DNA of 64,000 nt. Source: Sphaerisporangium sp. TRM90804. GTDB lineage: Bacteria > Actinomycetota > Actinomycetes > Streptosporangiales > Streptosporangiaceae. The stretch covers positions 62,001-126,000 of the forward strand of contig NZ_JARWAC010000021.1 in assembly GCF_029846175.1 (NCBI RefSeq), read 5' to 3'. The first letter of the stretch is position 1. Each line of letters starts with the position of its first letter. Below are positions 1 to 7,908 of the stretch, in pieces. The position numbers and the translations under genes were made by a program. The notes beneath the pieces were generated by a model. The model had not been told where the DNA came from. It searched no databases and worked only from the letters and a program-made list of their open reading frames with translations.

Positions 1-687
1 GACCGCGGCGGTCACGGCGAGCGCCGGGCCGAGCCCGGGCGTCCACGCGCCGGCCGCCAGCGGCAGCGCGCCGCAGGACGCCATCCAGGCGGCGCCGCCC
101 GTCGCGACGACGCCTCCCACCTGGTCGAGCGAGGTGCGGACGGCCATGGGCGGCCGGTCGCCCGCGGTCAGCAGCTCCCCGAACCGGTGGGCGAGCATGA
201 GGGCGCACCCGGCGGCCGTGCCGTAGGCGAACAGGGCGGGCGGCACGGGCAGCCCCATGGCCGAGACGAGCACCGCCGACAGTCCCTGGACGGCGACGGC
301 GGCCAGCAGGACGCCCATCGCGGCGACGGGCGAGCGCAGGAAGGCCGTCAGCGCGGCGAACACCACGGCGGCCACCGCGGCCGTGACGCCGCCGCTCCCC
401 GTCCAGAGCGGGACGCCGCCCCCCGGCGCCGCGAGGGCGCCTGTAAGGGCGCCCGTGGCGGCGTGGCCTCCAGGCACCGTGGCGGGGCCGCCGGACGAGA
501 GCGGGCCCGCGGGGCCGGACGGGATGGAGCCCGCGGGGCCGGGGCCGGGGAGGGGCGGGGCGTCGGGTCCGAGCAGCACCGGCAGCGTGTCGAGCCAGGC
601 CGGGACGGCGGCGGCCAGCGCGGCGGCCCAGGCGGCGAGTACCCACCAGGCGCGGCGAGTGGTGAAGCTGCCGATGACGTCGAGCAT
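1..687 (-). CDS. MMPL-like (RND superfamily) membrane transporter, C-terminus cut by window edge
   Basis: Reading the minus strand from an ATG at 687 gives 229 open codons to the window edge. It opens with a typical MMPL first helix (FTTRRAWWVLAAWAAALAAA), then a Gly/Pro-rich stretch of about 65 residues. A bundle of hydrophobic segments follows, including LFAYGTAAGCALMLAHRFGE, the usual place of the 'D-Y-x-L-F-L-x-x-R-F' helix. MMPL proteins export lipids or other hydrophobic molecules using the proton gradient. The odd point is the first extracytoplasmic loop: the usual folded porter domain of about 150 residues is missing, replaced by low-complexity linker. It may be a degenerate or specialised member. 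The family call rests on the general pattern; the truncation hides the rest. It is divergent from the downstream cystathionine synthase gene. Confidence 0.6.
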   Translation of the reverse strand, partial: MLDVIGSFTTRRAWWVLAAWAAALAAAVPAWLDTLPVLLGPDAPPLPGPGPAGSIPSGPAGPLSSGGPATVPGGHAATGALTGALAAPGGGVPLWTGSGGVTAAVAAVVFAALTAFLRSPVAAMGVLLAAVAVQGLSAVLVSAMGLPVPPALFAYGTAAGCALMLAHRFGELLTAGDRPPMAVRTSLDQVGGVVATGGAAWMASCGALPLAAGAWTPGLGPALAVTAAV

Positions 688-904
688 TCGCCCCCGATCC
701 CCGTCGTGTCGCCTGACCCGGCGCGGGCGGCGAAGCGGCCTGGCTCCAGTGTCGGGGCGCAGGGGGCCGCGCGCGAGGGTCCAGAGCCGACGGTAGGGGG
801 CGAAGGGGCCTCCGGCATCGGTCTAGGGGCTGATCCCCTTCTGCTACTTCGGCCGTAGTCCGTGGAGGCCGACGGGGCCACCGGGATGGCGGTAACGTTG
901 GGCC

Positions 905-2050
905 ATGATTGAGGGTTTCGAGACGCTGGCCATTCACGCAGGCCAGGAGGCCGATCCGTACACCGGTGCGGTGGTTCCTCCCATATACGCCGTGTCGACC
1001 TACAAGCAGGACGGCGTCGGCGGGCTACGGTCCGGTTACGAGTACAGCCGCTCGGCCAACCCCACCAGGACCGCCCTGGAGGAGTGCCTGGCCGCCATCG
1101 AGGGCGGCGCGCGGGGCCTGGCGTTCGCCTCCGGGCTCGCCGCCGAGGACACCCTGCTGCGCACGGTGTGCGTCCCCGGCGACCACGTCGTCATCCCCGA
1201 CGACGCCTACGGCGGCACGTACCGGCTGTTCGCCAAGGTGCTGGGCCGCTGGGGCCTTGAGTACGACCCCGTGCCGCTCGGCGACCTCGCGGCGGTGCGC
1301 GCGGCCGTCCGTCCCGGCGTCACCAAGGCCATCTGGGTCGAGACGCCCACCAACCCGCTGCTCGGCATCGCCGACATCACGGCGCTGGCGGAGATCGCGC
1401 ACTCGGCCGGGGCCGTGCTGCTGGTCGACAACACCTTCGCCTCGCCCTACCTCCAGCAGCCGCTGGCGCTGGGGGCGGACGTCGTGGTGCACTCCACCAC
1501 CAAGTACGTCGGCGGCCACTCCGACGTGATCGGCGGGGCGCTGGTCGCCCGCGACGCCGCGCTGGGCGAGGAGCTGGTGTACAACCAGAACGCCATCGGC
1601 GCCGTCGCCGGGCCCTTCGACGCCTGGCTCACCCTGCGGGGCGTGAAGACGCTGGCCGTGCGCATGGAGCGCCACTGCGACAACGCCGAGCGGGTCGTCG
1701 AGCTGCTCCAGGCCCACCCGCGGGTCACCGAGGTGTTCTACCCGGGCCTGGCCGCGCACCCGGGGCACGAGGTGGCGGCCAAGCAGATGCGCCGCTTCGG
1801 CGGCATGGTGTCGTTCCGCGTGGCGGGCGGCGAGGAGGAGGCGGTGGCGATCTGCGACCGCACCACGGTGTTCACGCTCGGCGAGTCGCTCGGCGGCGTG
1901 GAGTCGCTGATCGAGCACCCCGGCCGCATGACTCACGCCTCGGCCGTGGGCACGCCTCTGGAGGTGCCCTCCGACCTCATCCGGCTGTCGGTGGGCATCG
2001 AGAGCGTGGGCGACCTGCTGGCCGACCTGACGCAGGCCCTCGGCTCCTGA
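905..2050 (+). CDS. metB: Cystathionine gamma-synthase (PLP, Cys/Met metabolism family)
   Basis: 381 residues, the normal length of the family. The PLP lysine lies in HSTTKYVGGHSD (K200). The YEYSRSANPTR block, the GLAFASGLAA phosphate-binding loop and the C-terminal SLGGVESLIEHP signature are all present. The enzyme joins an activated homoserine ester with cysteine to give cystathionine in methionine synthesis. Close relatives act as cystathionine gamma-lyase or O-acetylhomoserine sulfhydrylase, so the exact reaction is not certain. The start is the first ATG; it has no clear Shine-Dalgarno. The gene stands alone and ends at a strong bidirectional hairpin. Confidence 0.9.
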   Translation: MIEGFETLAIHAGQEADPYTGAVVPPIYAVSTYKQDGVGGLRSGYEYSRSANPTRTALEECLAAIEGGARGLAFASGLAAEDTLLRTVCVPGDHVVIPDDAYGGTYRLFAKVLGRWGLEYDPVPLGDLAAVRAAVRPGVTKAIWVETPTNPLLGIADITALAEIAHSAGAVLLVDNTFASPYLQQPLALGADVVVHSTTKYVGGHSDVIGGALVARDAALGEELVYNQNAIGAVAGPFDAWLTLRGVKTLAVRMERHCDNAERVVELLQAHPRVTEVFYPGLAAHPGHEVAAKQMRRFGGMVSFRVAGGEEEAVAICDRTTVFTLGESLGGVESLIEHPGRMTHASAVGTPLEVPSDLIRLSVGIESVGDLLADLTQALGS

Positions 2051-2054
2051 CGGC

Positions 2055-2087
2055 GGCGGGCGCCCGACGGTCGTCCGGGCGCCCGCC
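2055..2087. terminator. Bidirectional terminator hairpin
   Basis: A perfect 12-bp stem (GGCGGGCGCCCG / CGGGCGCCCGCC) with a 9-nt loop lies between two convergent genes, five bases after the metB stop and two before the stop of the membrane protein. It has no T-run, as is usual in high-GC actinomycetes. Confidence 0.75.
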
Positions 2088-2089
2088 CG

Positions 2090-2527
2090 TCACGGGCCGG
2101 GGTTGAACCAGACCATCAGCACCAGGATGATCAGCCAGATCAGGGCCATGATCGCGGCGAGCGTGGCGATGCGGCCGGTCTGCACCTTGGCGTCGTCTTC
2201 TGGCACATCGTTCGAGAGCACCCTGACGGCGGTGCGCTGGTCGCGGTCGATGATGACCAGGAGCACCGCCGCCACGATGAAGAGCGTCATCGAGATCGAC
2301 AGATAGGGCAGGCCGAGGTTCCTGCCGCCCGCGGCCAGGCCGAACAGGAAGACGCCCAGGGTGAGGAGGCCGAAGATCCTGGTGCTGCGATGCAGGTAGC
2401 GCAGCACGTTGAGATCTTTGGCTCTGATGTATCTCGGGGTGAACATGGTGGCGGCGGTGACCGGGCCGAGCGCGAAGATCGCGAAGCCGATGTGCAGCCA
2501 CAGCAGGATTTTGTCGAGGAACGACAT
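2090..2527 (-). CDS. Four-helix integral membrane protein (DUF2269-like)
   Basis: 145 residues with about four transmembrane segments: residues 7-28 (with 'LHIGFAIFALGP'), 50-68, 77-93 and 122-142. The N-terminal LHIG-F-A-LGP pattern and the helix spacing resemble the DUF2269 membrane family, whose function is unknown. A charged segment (DRDQRTAVRVLSNDVPEDDA) separates helices 3 and 4. The ATG start has only a weak Shine-Dalgarno. It faces metB across a shared terminator and may be expressed alone or with the small membrane peptide just upstream on the same strand. Confidence 0.65.
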   Translation of the reverse strand: MSFLDKILLWLHIGFAIFALGPVTAATMFTPRYIRAKDLNVLRYLHRSTRIFGLLTLGVFLFGLAAGGRNLGLPYLSISMTLFIVAAVLLVIIDRDQRTAVRVLSNDVPEDDAKVQTGRIATLAAIMALIWLIILVLMVWFNPGP

Positions 2528-2632
2528 GTTGCCGAGGCTATCGCCTTATTGATCGACTAGGGAACTCTCCGGGCCCGGTCGAACCGATTCAGTGGGTCGT
2601 GCGGGTCGCCGGCGTCCGCGCCGACGGGGTGG

Positions 2633-2785
2633 TCAGGCGGTTGAGGGGTCGGCCGTCTCGTCGAGCTGCTCGGCGCGCGCGGGCTCGGGGCCGAGGCGAG
2701 GGGATCTGGGACGGTTGTTCACGCTGACCTCGAACAGCGCCACCGTGAGGATCATCAGTATCAGGAGAATGGCTGCCGCGAACAT
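2633..2785 (-). CDS. Small single-span membrane protein, 50 aa
   Basis: A short open frame begins at an ATG preceded by AAAGGAGA five bases upstream, the best Shine-Dalgarno in this region. The product starts MFAAAILLILMILTVALFEV, one hydrophobic helix, then a short polar C-terminal tail rich in Pro, Arg, Glu and Asp ending at TGA. It has no recognised family. The strong ribosome site and clean membrane helix argue that it is a real gene; overlapping longer frames lack both. Confidence 0.6.
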   Translation of the reverse strand: MFAAAILLILMILTVALFEVSVNNRPRSPRLGPEPARAEQLDETADPSTA

Positions 2786-3037
2786 CGTTCTCTCCTTTCA
2801 CGGCAGGCAATGGGCCGGGGGCCTGGAGACCGCCGGTCATTACCCTTGATGAATATCCTCCGGTATCGCATAAGAGTCGGCAATGGATTTTCAAGGCACG
2901 AATGCGCGTCCTTTAAGCTCGGCGATTGCCTGAATGGGACATACCCCCATGAACCCCATTCAGAACAAGCGGGCGGACGCCGAGCCGGCCGCCCCGCTCA
3001 CCCGCGGGTGACGGAACGGCCGCCGCGGCCGGTGCGG

Positions 3038-4996
3038 TCAGCGCGAGCGGCGGGCGCGCAGGAAGTCGCTGACGACGTACTCGCCGAGGCGGTCGGCGCT
3101 GGGAGAGAAGACCCGGCCGCCGTTGCGGCGGGCGACCTCGTCGACGAAGTCCTTCAGGCGCTCGTCGGTGGCGAGCATGAAGACGTTGAGCGTGGCGCGG
3201 CGCCGGGTCATCTTGTCGACCTCCGACAGCGTGAGCTCCAGCGTCTCGCGCGACGGCGGCCACTCGAACCAGTAGCGGCCGTTGCGCATGAGGTGCGCCG
3301 TCGGCTCGCCGTCGGTGACCACCAGCACCACCGGCTCGAAGTCGGGGTGGCGGTCGAGGTGGCGCCCGGCGATCAGCAGCGCGTGGTGCAGGTTGGTGCC
3401 CTGCACCATGTCCCATTCGAGGCCGGCCAGCTCCTCGGGCTGCAGCACCCGGGCGTAGTTGGAGAAGCCGATGATCTGCACGGCGTCGCCGGGGAACTTG
3501 GAGGCCACCAGCGCCTGGAGCGCCAGCGCCGTCTGCTTGGCCGGGGCCCACGTGCCCCGCAGCGCCATCGAGTACGACAGGTCGACCAGCAGGCAGACCG
3601 CCGCCGCCGTCCGGCGCTCGGTCTCGGCCACCTCGAAGTCGTCGACCGACAGGGCCACCCGGCCGCCCTCGGCCCGGGCCGCGCCGCGCCGCACGCCGTT
3701 GACCACCGTGCGGACGACGTCCAGGGGCTGCTCGTCGCCGAAGCGCCAGGGACGCGAGCCGCCGGTCAGCTCGCCGGCCGCCCCGGCGTCGCGCTGGTCG
3801 TGGTCGCCGCGCCGCCCGCCGTCCAGGGAGTCGAACACCCGGCGCAGGGCGGTCTCACCGAGCCGGCGCACGCCCTTGGGGGTCAGCTCCAGCTTGCCGC
3901 GCTGCCGCCGCAGGTAGCCCTGCTGCTCCAGCTCGCGCTCGATCTGCTTGAGCGTCTCGAGGTCGTCCACGGCCGAGCGGCCGAGGGCGCGGCGCACGGC
4001 GGCCTCGTCGATGTCGTCCAGCCGGGCGCCCGGATAGTCCTGGCGCAGCGCCGACTCAAGCTGGTCGAGGTCGGCCAGCTCCTCCAGGGCGGTGACGGCG
4101 TCGCCCATGCCCAGCGGCTGCTGCCCCTCCATGCGCTCGGAGGAGTCCCAGGCGAGGTCGGGACGCCGGGCGTACAGCGACTGGCCGAGGCGGGCCATCT
4201 CCTGGCCCAGGCCGGCGTCCTCCAGGGTCTGCTCGATCAAGGACTGGAGCTCCTCGCGCTGCTCGGGCGTCATCGACGCGAGCATGCGCTGCGCCGCCGC
4301 CGCCCGGCGGGCCAGGATGTCGACCAGCTCGGCCAGGTCGCGCGGCTTCTCGGGGAAGAACTCCCCGTGCTGCTCCATGAACCGGTCGAAGTCGGCCTGG
4401 GTGTGCTCGCCGCGGGCGTCCCGGTCGAGCATGTCGTTCAGGTCGGCCATCATGCGCCGGACCCGCTCCATGGCCTCGGGGTCGGGGTTGGCCAGCGCGT
4501 CGCGCATGCCGCGGAACCGGCTGTCCAGGACCTCCCTGCGCAGCAGGTCGCGCAGCTCCTCGAACGTCTGGCGCGCCGCCGCCGAGCGCCACTCGTACGA
4601 GCTCAGCTCGCGCACGGCGCTCGCGGTCTCGCCGGGCAGCGCGTCCAGCTCGGCCTCGCGCAGACGGGCGTCGTCGGAGGGGTCGGGGAACAGCTCGGCC
4701 CGCTCCTGGCCGATCGCCTTGTCCAGCAGCGCCCTGGCGCGCTCCAGCGTGCCCGAAAGGTCGCCGCGCTCGCGGAGCTCACGGCGGCGCTTGCGCACCT
4801 CGCGCAGCAGCTCGTCCAGGCCCTTGCGGTCGGGGGCGCCCGGCAGGCCCTTCCTGAGCAGGTCGCGCAGGGAGTCGGCCGGGGTGGAGCCGGACAGGAT
4901 CGCGTCGCCCATCTCGTCGAGGGCGGCGCGCACGTCGTAGGGCGGCGCCAGGGGGTCGGGCCCGTCGTGGTACTCGCCGTATCGGTAACCACTCAT
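3038..4996 (-). CDS. VWA-domain protein, partner of the MoxR-like ATPase
   Basis: 652 residues. The first 400 are mostly charged helix with Arg/Glu/Asp-rich repeats. The C-terminal third is a von Willebrand A domain with an intact metal-ion site: CLLVDLSYSMAL (DxSxS) followed by VVLVVTDGEPT. It ends RARRSR. VWA proteins encoded next to MoxR-type AAA+ ATPases act as adaptors or co-chaperones for assembling or inserting cofactors into a protein complex, by analogy with magnesium chelatase D and I subunits. The ATPase gene lies 54 bp upstream on the same strand, so the two are probably one operon. The target complex cannot be told from this window. Confidence 0.8.
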   Translation of the reverse strand: MSGYRYGEYHDGPDPLAPPYDVRAALDEMGDAILSGSTPADSLRDLLRKGLPGAPDRKGLDELLREVRKRRRELRERGDLSGTLERARALLDKAIGQERAELFPDPSDDARLREAELDALPGETASAVRELSSYEWRSAAARQTFEELRDLLRREVLDSRFRGMRDALANPDPEAMERVRRMMADLNDMLDRDARGEHTQADFDRFMEQHGEFFPEKPRDLAELVDILARRAAAAQRMLASMTPEQREELQSLIEQTLEDAGLGQEMARLGQSLYARRPDLAWDSSERMEGQQPLGMGDAVTALEELADLDQLESALRQDYPGARLDDIDEAAVRRALGRSAVDDLETLKQIERELEQQGYLRRQRGKLELTPKGVRRLGETALRRVFDSLDGGRRGDHDQRDAGAAGELTGGSRPWRFGDEQPLDVVRTVVNGVRRGAARAEGGRVALSVDDFEVAETERRTAAAVCLLVDLSYSMALRGTWAPAKQTALALQALVASKFPGDAVQIIGFSNYARVLQPEELAGLEWDMVQGTNLHHALLIAGRHLDRHPDFEPVVLVVTDGEPTAHLMRNGRYWFEWPPSRETLELTLSEVDKMTRRRATLNVFMLATDERLKDFVDEVARRNGGRVFSPSADRLGEYVVSDFLRARRSR

Positions 4997-5050
4997 CTCT
5001 TGGCAGCCTAACCGTCGTATGTCCGATATACGAAGAAATGCGCGCCGAGG

Positions 5051-6577
5051 TCAGGTGCGGTAGACGGCGCCCGCTTCGGTCTCGTCCTTCGACAGGCGCC
5101 GCATGAGGTAGAGCCCTTCGAGGGCGAACTCCAGCGCGGCGGCGGCGTGGCCGGGGGACTCGTCGCCCTCGCCCATGCCCACCTGCGACATGATCTTCGA
5201 CAGTCCGTTGACCGGCCCGATCTGGCGCAGCAGCTCGGTGGCGGTGGTCAGCTCGCCGGAGGAGATCTGGGTGCCCTCGGTGAACTTGTCGAGCAGCGCG
5301 GAGAGATCCATGCCGCCGAGCGTGCGGCGGAAGGTCTCGGCGACCGCGCGGCGCAGCAGGTGGGCGAGCACCTCGACCTCGCGGCCCTCCTCGCTGACCT
5401 CGAACTCCACCTTGCCCCGCAGGGTGGGCACCGCGCCGGGGAGGTCGGCGACCCGGGTCACGGGGCGCTCCTCGCCGGTGAGCGCGGCGCGCCGCACGGC
5501 GGAGGCGGCGGCCGTCTCGGCGGCGGCGATCGAGAAGCGGGCCGACACGCCGGACCGCGAGTCGACGGCCGTCGACTCGCGCACCAGGCGGGTGAAGCGG
5601 GCGATGATCTCGATGATGTGCTCGGGCAGCTCGGCGCTGAGCCCGGCCTGGTCGCCGGTGCCGGCGGCCGGGCCGCCCGCGGAGTCGAGCGCGCCCCAGG
5701 CGAGCGTGGCCTCCTGGCGGATCAGGCTGAGCTCGTCGTCCAGCGTGAGCGGGTAGTGCGTGCGGATCTCGGCCCCGAAGCGGTCTTTCAGCGGGGTGAT
5801 GATGCGGCCGCGGTTGGTGTAGTCCTCGGGGTTGGCGCTGGCGATCAGCAGCACGTCGAGCGGCAGGCGCAGGTTGTAGCCGCGCACCTGGATGTCGCGC
5901 TCCTCCAGCACGTTGAGCAGCGACACCTGGATGCGCTCGGCGAGGTCGGGCAGCTCGTTGACCGAGAACACGCCCCGGTTGGTGCGCGGCACCAGGCCGT
6001 AGTGGACGGTCTCGGGGTCGCCGAGCGTGCGGCCCTCGGCGATCTTGATCGGGTCGACGTCGCCGATCAGGTCGCCGACCGAGGTGTCGGGCGTGGCGAG
6101 CTTCTCGCCGTACCTGTCGTCGCGGTGCTTCCAGGCGATCGGCAGGTCGTCGCCCAGCTCGCCCGCCAGGCGGACGCACCGGACGCAGGCGGGCGCGTAC
6201 GGGTGGTCGTTGATCTCGCAGCCGTCGACGACCGGGGTCCACTCGTCGAGCAGGCCGGTGACCGTGCGGATCAGCCGGGTCTTCCCCTGACCGCGCTCAC
6301 CCAGCAGCACGAGATCGTGCCCGGCGAGCAGGGCCCGCTCCAGATGGGGCAGGACGGTCTCGTCGAATCCGACGATGCCCGGGAATCGGGGAACGCCTGA
6401 GCGTAGTCTGGCCAGCAGGTTCTCGCGGATCTCGGCCTTGACCGTGCGGTAGGTGTGGCCACCTTCGCGCAGGTCGCGCAGGGTCCGTGCTCGCGGCGTC
6501 TCGCTTCGCGGTGTGGGCGATTCATGCACGGGAACGAGACTACGTCGCGATGCAGGGTTGTGGCAGCTTATGCACAT
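5051..6577 (-). CDS. MoxR/magnesium-chelatase I-like AAA+ ATPase
   Basis: 508 residues. The Walker A motif is GERGQGKTRL near residue 95, and sensor and Walker B-like segments (LLIASANPEDYTNRG) follow. The Mg-chelatase pattern 'NRGVFSVNELPDLAERIQVSLLNVLEE' is split here between positions of roughly 5930 and 6000. This class uses ATP to remodel a partner, generally with a VWA protein such as the one encoded directly downstream. The start is uncertain: the first ATG (6577) has no ribosome site, and an in-frame GTG at residue 17 gives a more usual N-terminus. A cluster of cysteines near residues 180-190 (ACVRC) is unusual. The gene is divergent from the FIST gene. Confidence 0.8.
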   Translation of the reverse strand: MCISCHNPASRRSLVPVHESPTPRSETPRARTLRDLREGGHTYRTVKAEIRENLLARLRSGVPRFPGIVGFDETVLPHLERALLAGHDLVLLGERGQGKTRLIRTVTGLLDEWTPVVDGCEINDHPYAPACVRCVRLAGELGDDLPIAWKHRDDRYGEKLATPDTSVGDLIGDVDPIKIAEGRTLGDPETVHYGLVPRTNRGVFSVNELPDLAERIQVSLLNVLEERDIQVRGYNLRLPLDVLLIASANPEDYTNRGRIITPLKDRFGAEIRTHYPLTLDDELSLIRQEATLAWGALDSAGGPAAGTGDQAGLSAELPEHIIEIIARFTRLVRESTAVDSRSGVSARFSIAAAETAAASAVRRAALTGEERPVTRVADLPGAVPTLRGKVEFEVSEEGREVEVLAHLLRRAVAETFRRTLGGMDLSALLDKFTEGTQISSGELTTATELLRQIGPVNGLSKIMSQVGMGEGDESPGHAAAALEFALEGLYLMRRLSKDETEAGAVYRT

Positions 6578-6696
6578 TTCGGATCTTGACCATTGGGTGA
6601 CGCTCCGCGTGCGTCGTTACTCCCGTAGTGGGGAGAATTCGTGCAAGAGGGGCAATGTATGACACGCGGCTCGGGAGGCAAGGGGAGGCGAGGCGT

Positions 6697-7908
6697 GTGG
6701 CAGTGCTGACAAGCCGGTTCGCGGACGGTCTCGCCGTGGGCTCCGACCTCGTCATCGCCGCCGAGACCGCCGTGCGCCAAGCGCTCTCCGGCCTGTCGGG
6801 GCCGCCCGACCTGCTGTGCTTCTTCATCTGCGGCGACGATCCCGACGAGGTCTCCCGGGCGGGGCTGCGCGCCATGCGCATGGCCCCCGGCGCCGAGGTG
6901 ATCGGGTGCAGCGCCACCGGCGTGATCGGCGACAACCAGGGCGTCGAGCTGACGCCGGCGGTCAGCGCGTGGGCGGCGAGCCTCGACGGCGCCCGGGTCA
7001 CGAGCTTCGTGCTGGAGACGCTCCGCATGGAGGACCGCTTCGTCATCATCGGCCTGCCCGACCGCGACCCCGACGACCGCGTGGCCGTCCTGCTCGCCGA
7101 TCCCTACAGTTTCCCCACCGACGCCTTCGTGGAGAACTCCGCCGACGTGCTCGGCAACCTGCCCCTGGTCGGCGGGCTGGCCAACGGCATGGGCGGCCAG
7201 GGCTCGGTCCGCCTGTTCGCCGGCGGCGAGATGTACACCGAGGGCGCGGTCGGCGTCATGCTGAGCGGCTCCATCGACGTCAGCACGGTCGTGAGCCAGG
7301 GGTGCCGCCCCATCGGGCCGACGATGGTCGTCACCCGCTCGGAGGACAACCTGCTGCTTGAGCTGGCCGGGCAACCGGCCCTGGCCCGCCTGGAGGACAT
7401 CGTCAGCGCCCTCGACGAGGAGGACAGGGAGCTGGTCGCGGCCGGGCTGCAGATCGGCGTCGCCATGGACGAGTACGCCGAGATCCACGAGCGCGGCGAC
7501 TTCCTGATCCGCGGCATCCTCGGCATCGACCCCGAGCGCGAGGCCGTGGCCGTCGGCGACGTGCTCGACATCGGGCAGAGCGTCCGGTTCCAGGTGCGCG
7601 ACGCCGCCTCGGCCGACGAAGATCTCTACGCGCTGCTGGACGCCCATGTGGAGCAGCGCGGGCGCATCGACGGCGCGCTGCTGTTCGCCTGCAACGGGCG
7701 GGGCTCGGCGATGTTCGGCAGCTCCGACCACGACGCGCTCGCCGTCCGCGACACGCTGGGCGCGATCGGCATGGCCGGGTTCTTCGCGGCGGGCGAGGTC
7801 GGGCCGGTGGCCGGGCAGAACCACGTCCACGGGTTCTCGGCGGCGCTGCTGGTGTTCTCCAGCTCCAACGGCTCGGGAGGCGCCAAGGCGGCGCGTGGGG
7901 CCAGATGA
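6697..7908 (+). CDS. FIST-domain sensory protein
   Basis: 403 residues from the chosen GTG, which has AGGGGAGG eight bases upstream; the upstream ATGs at 6628 and 6655 have poor sites. The N-terminal half (FFICGDDPDEVSRAGLRAM..., GCSATGVIGDNQGVELTPAV) and the C-terminal half (DGALLFACNGRGSAMFG, GFFAAGEVGPVAGQNHVHGF) are the FIST_N and FIST_C domains. These are predicted to sense small ligands such as amino acids and often signal through partner kinases or cyclases. The protein has no output domain and is cytoplasmic. Its stop overlaps the ROK kinase start (ATGA), so the two are translationally coupled. Confidence 0.85.
   Translation: MAVLTSRFADGLAVGSDLVIAAETAVRQALSGLSGPPDLLCFFICGDDPDEVSRAGLRAMRMAPGAEVIGCSATGVIGDNQGVELTPAVSAWAASLDGARVTSFVLETLRMEDRFVIIGLPDRDPDDRVAVLLADPYSFPTDAFVENSADVLGNLPLVGGLANGMGGQGSVRLFAGGEMYTEGAVGVMLSGSIDVSTVVSQGCRPIGPTMVVTRSEDNLLLELAGQPALARLEDIVSALDEEDRELVAAGLQIGVAMDEYAEIHERGDFLIRGILGIDPEREAVAVGDVLDIGQSVRFQVRDAASADEDLYALLDAHVEQRGRIDGALLFACNGRGSAMFGSSDHDALAVRDTLGAIGMAGFFAAGEVGPVAGQNHVHGFSAALLVFSSSNGSGGAKAARGAR

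Noticed and set aside
187-858. Plus-strand frames over the left-edge gene
   Set aside because: Antisense to the MMPL-like frame, with no ribosome site or hydrophobic pattern.
2810-5011. 733-codon plus-strand open frame
   Set aside because: Antisense to the VWA gene, whose motifs and codon pattern are clear. Product is low-complexity His/Arg/Gly/Ala, typical of high-GC shadow frames.
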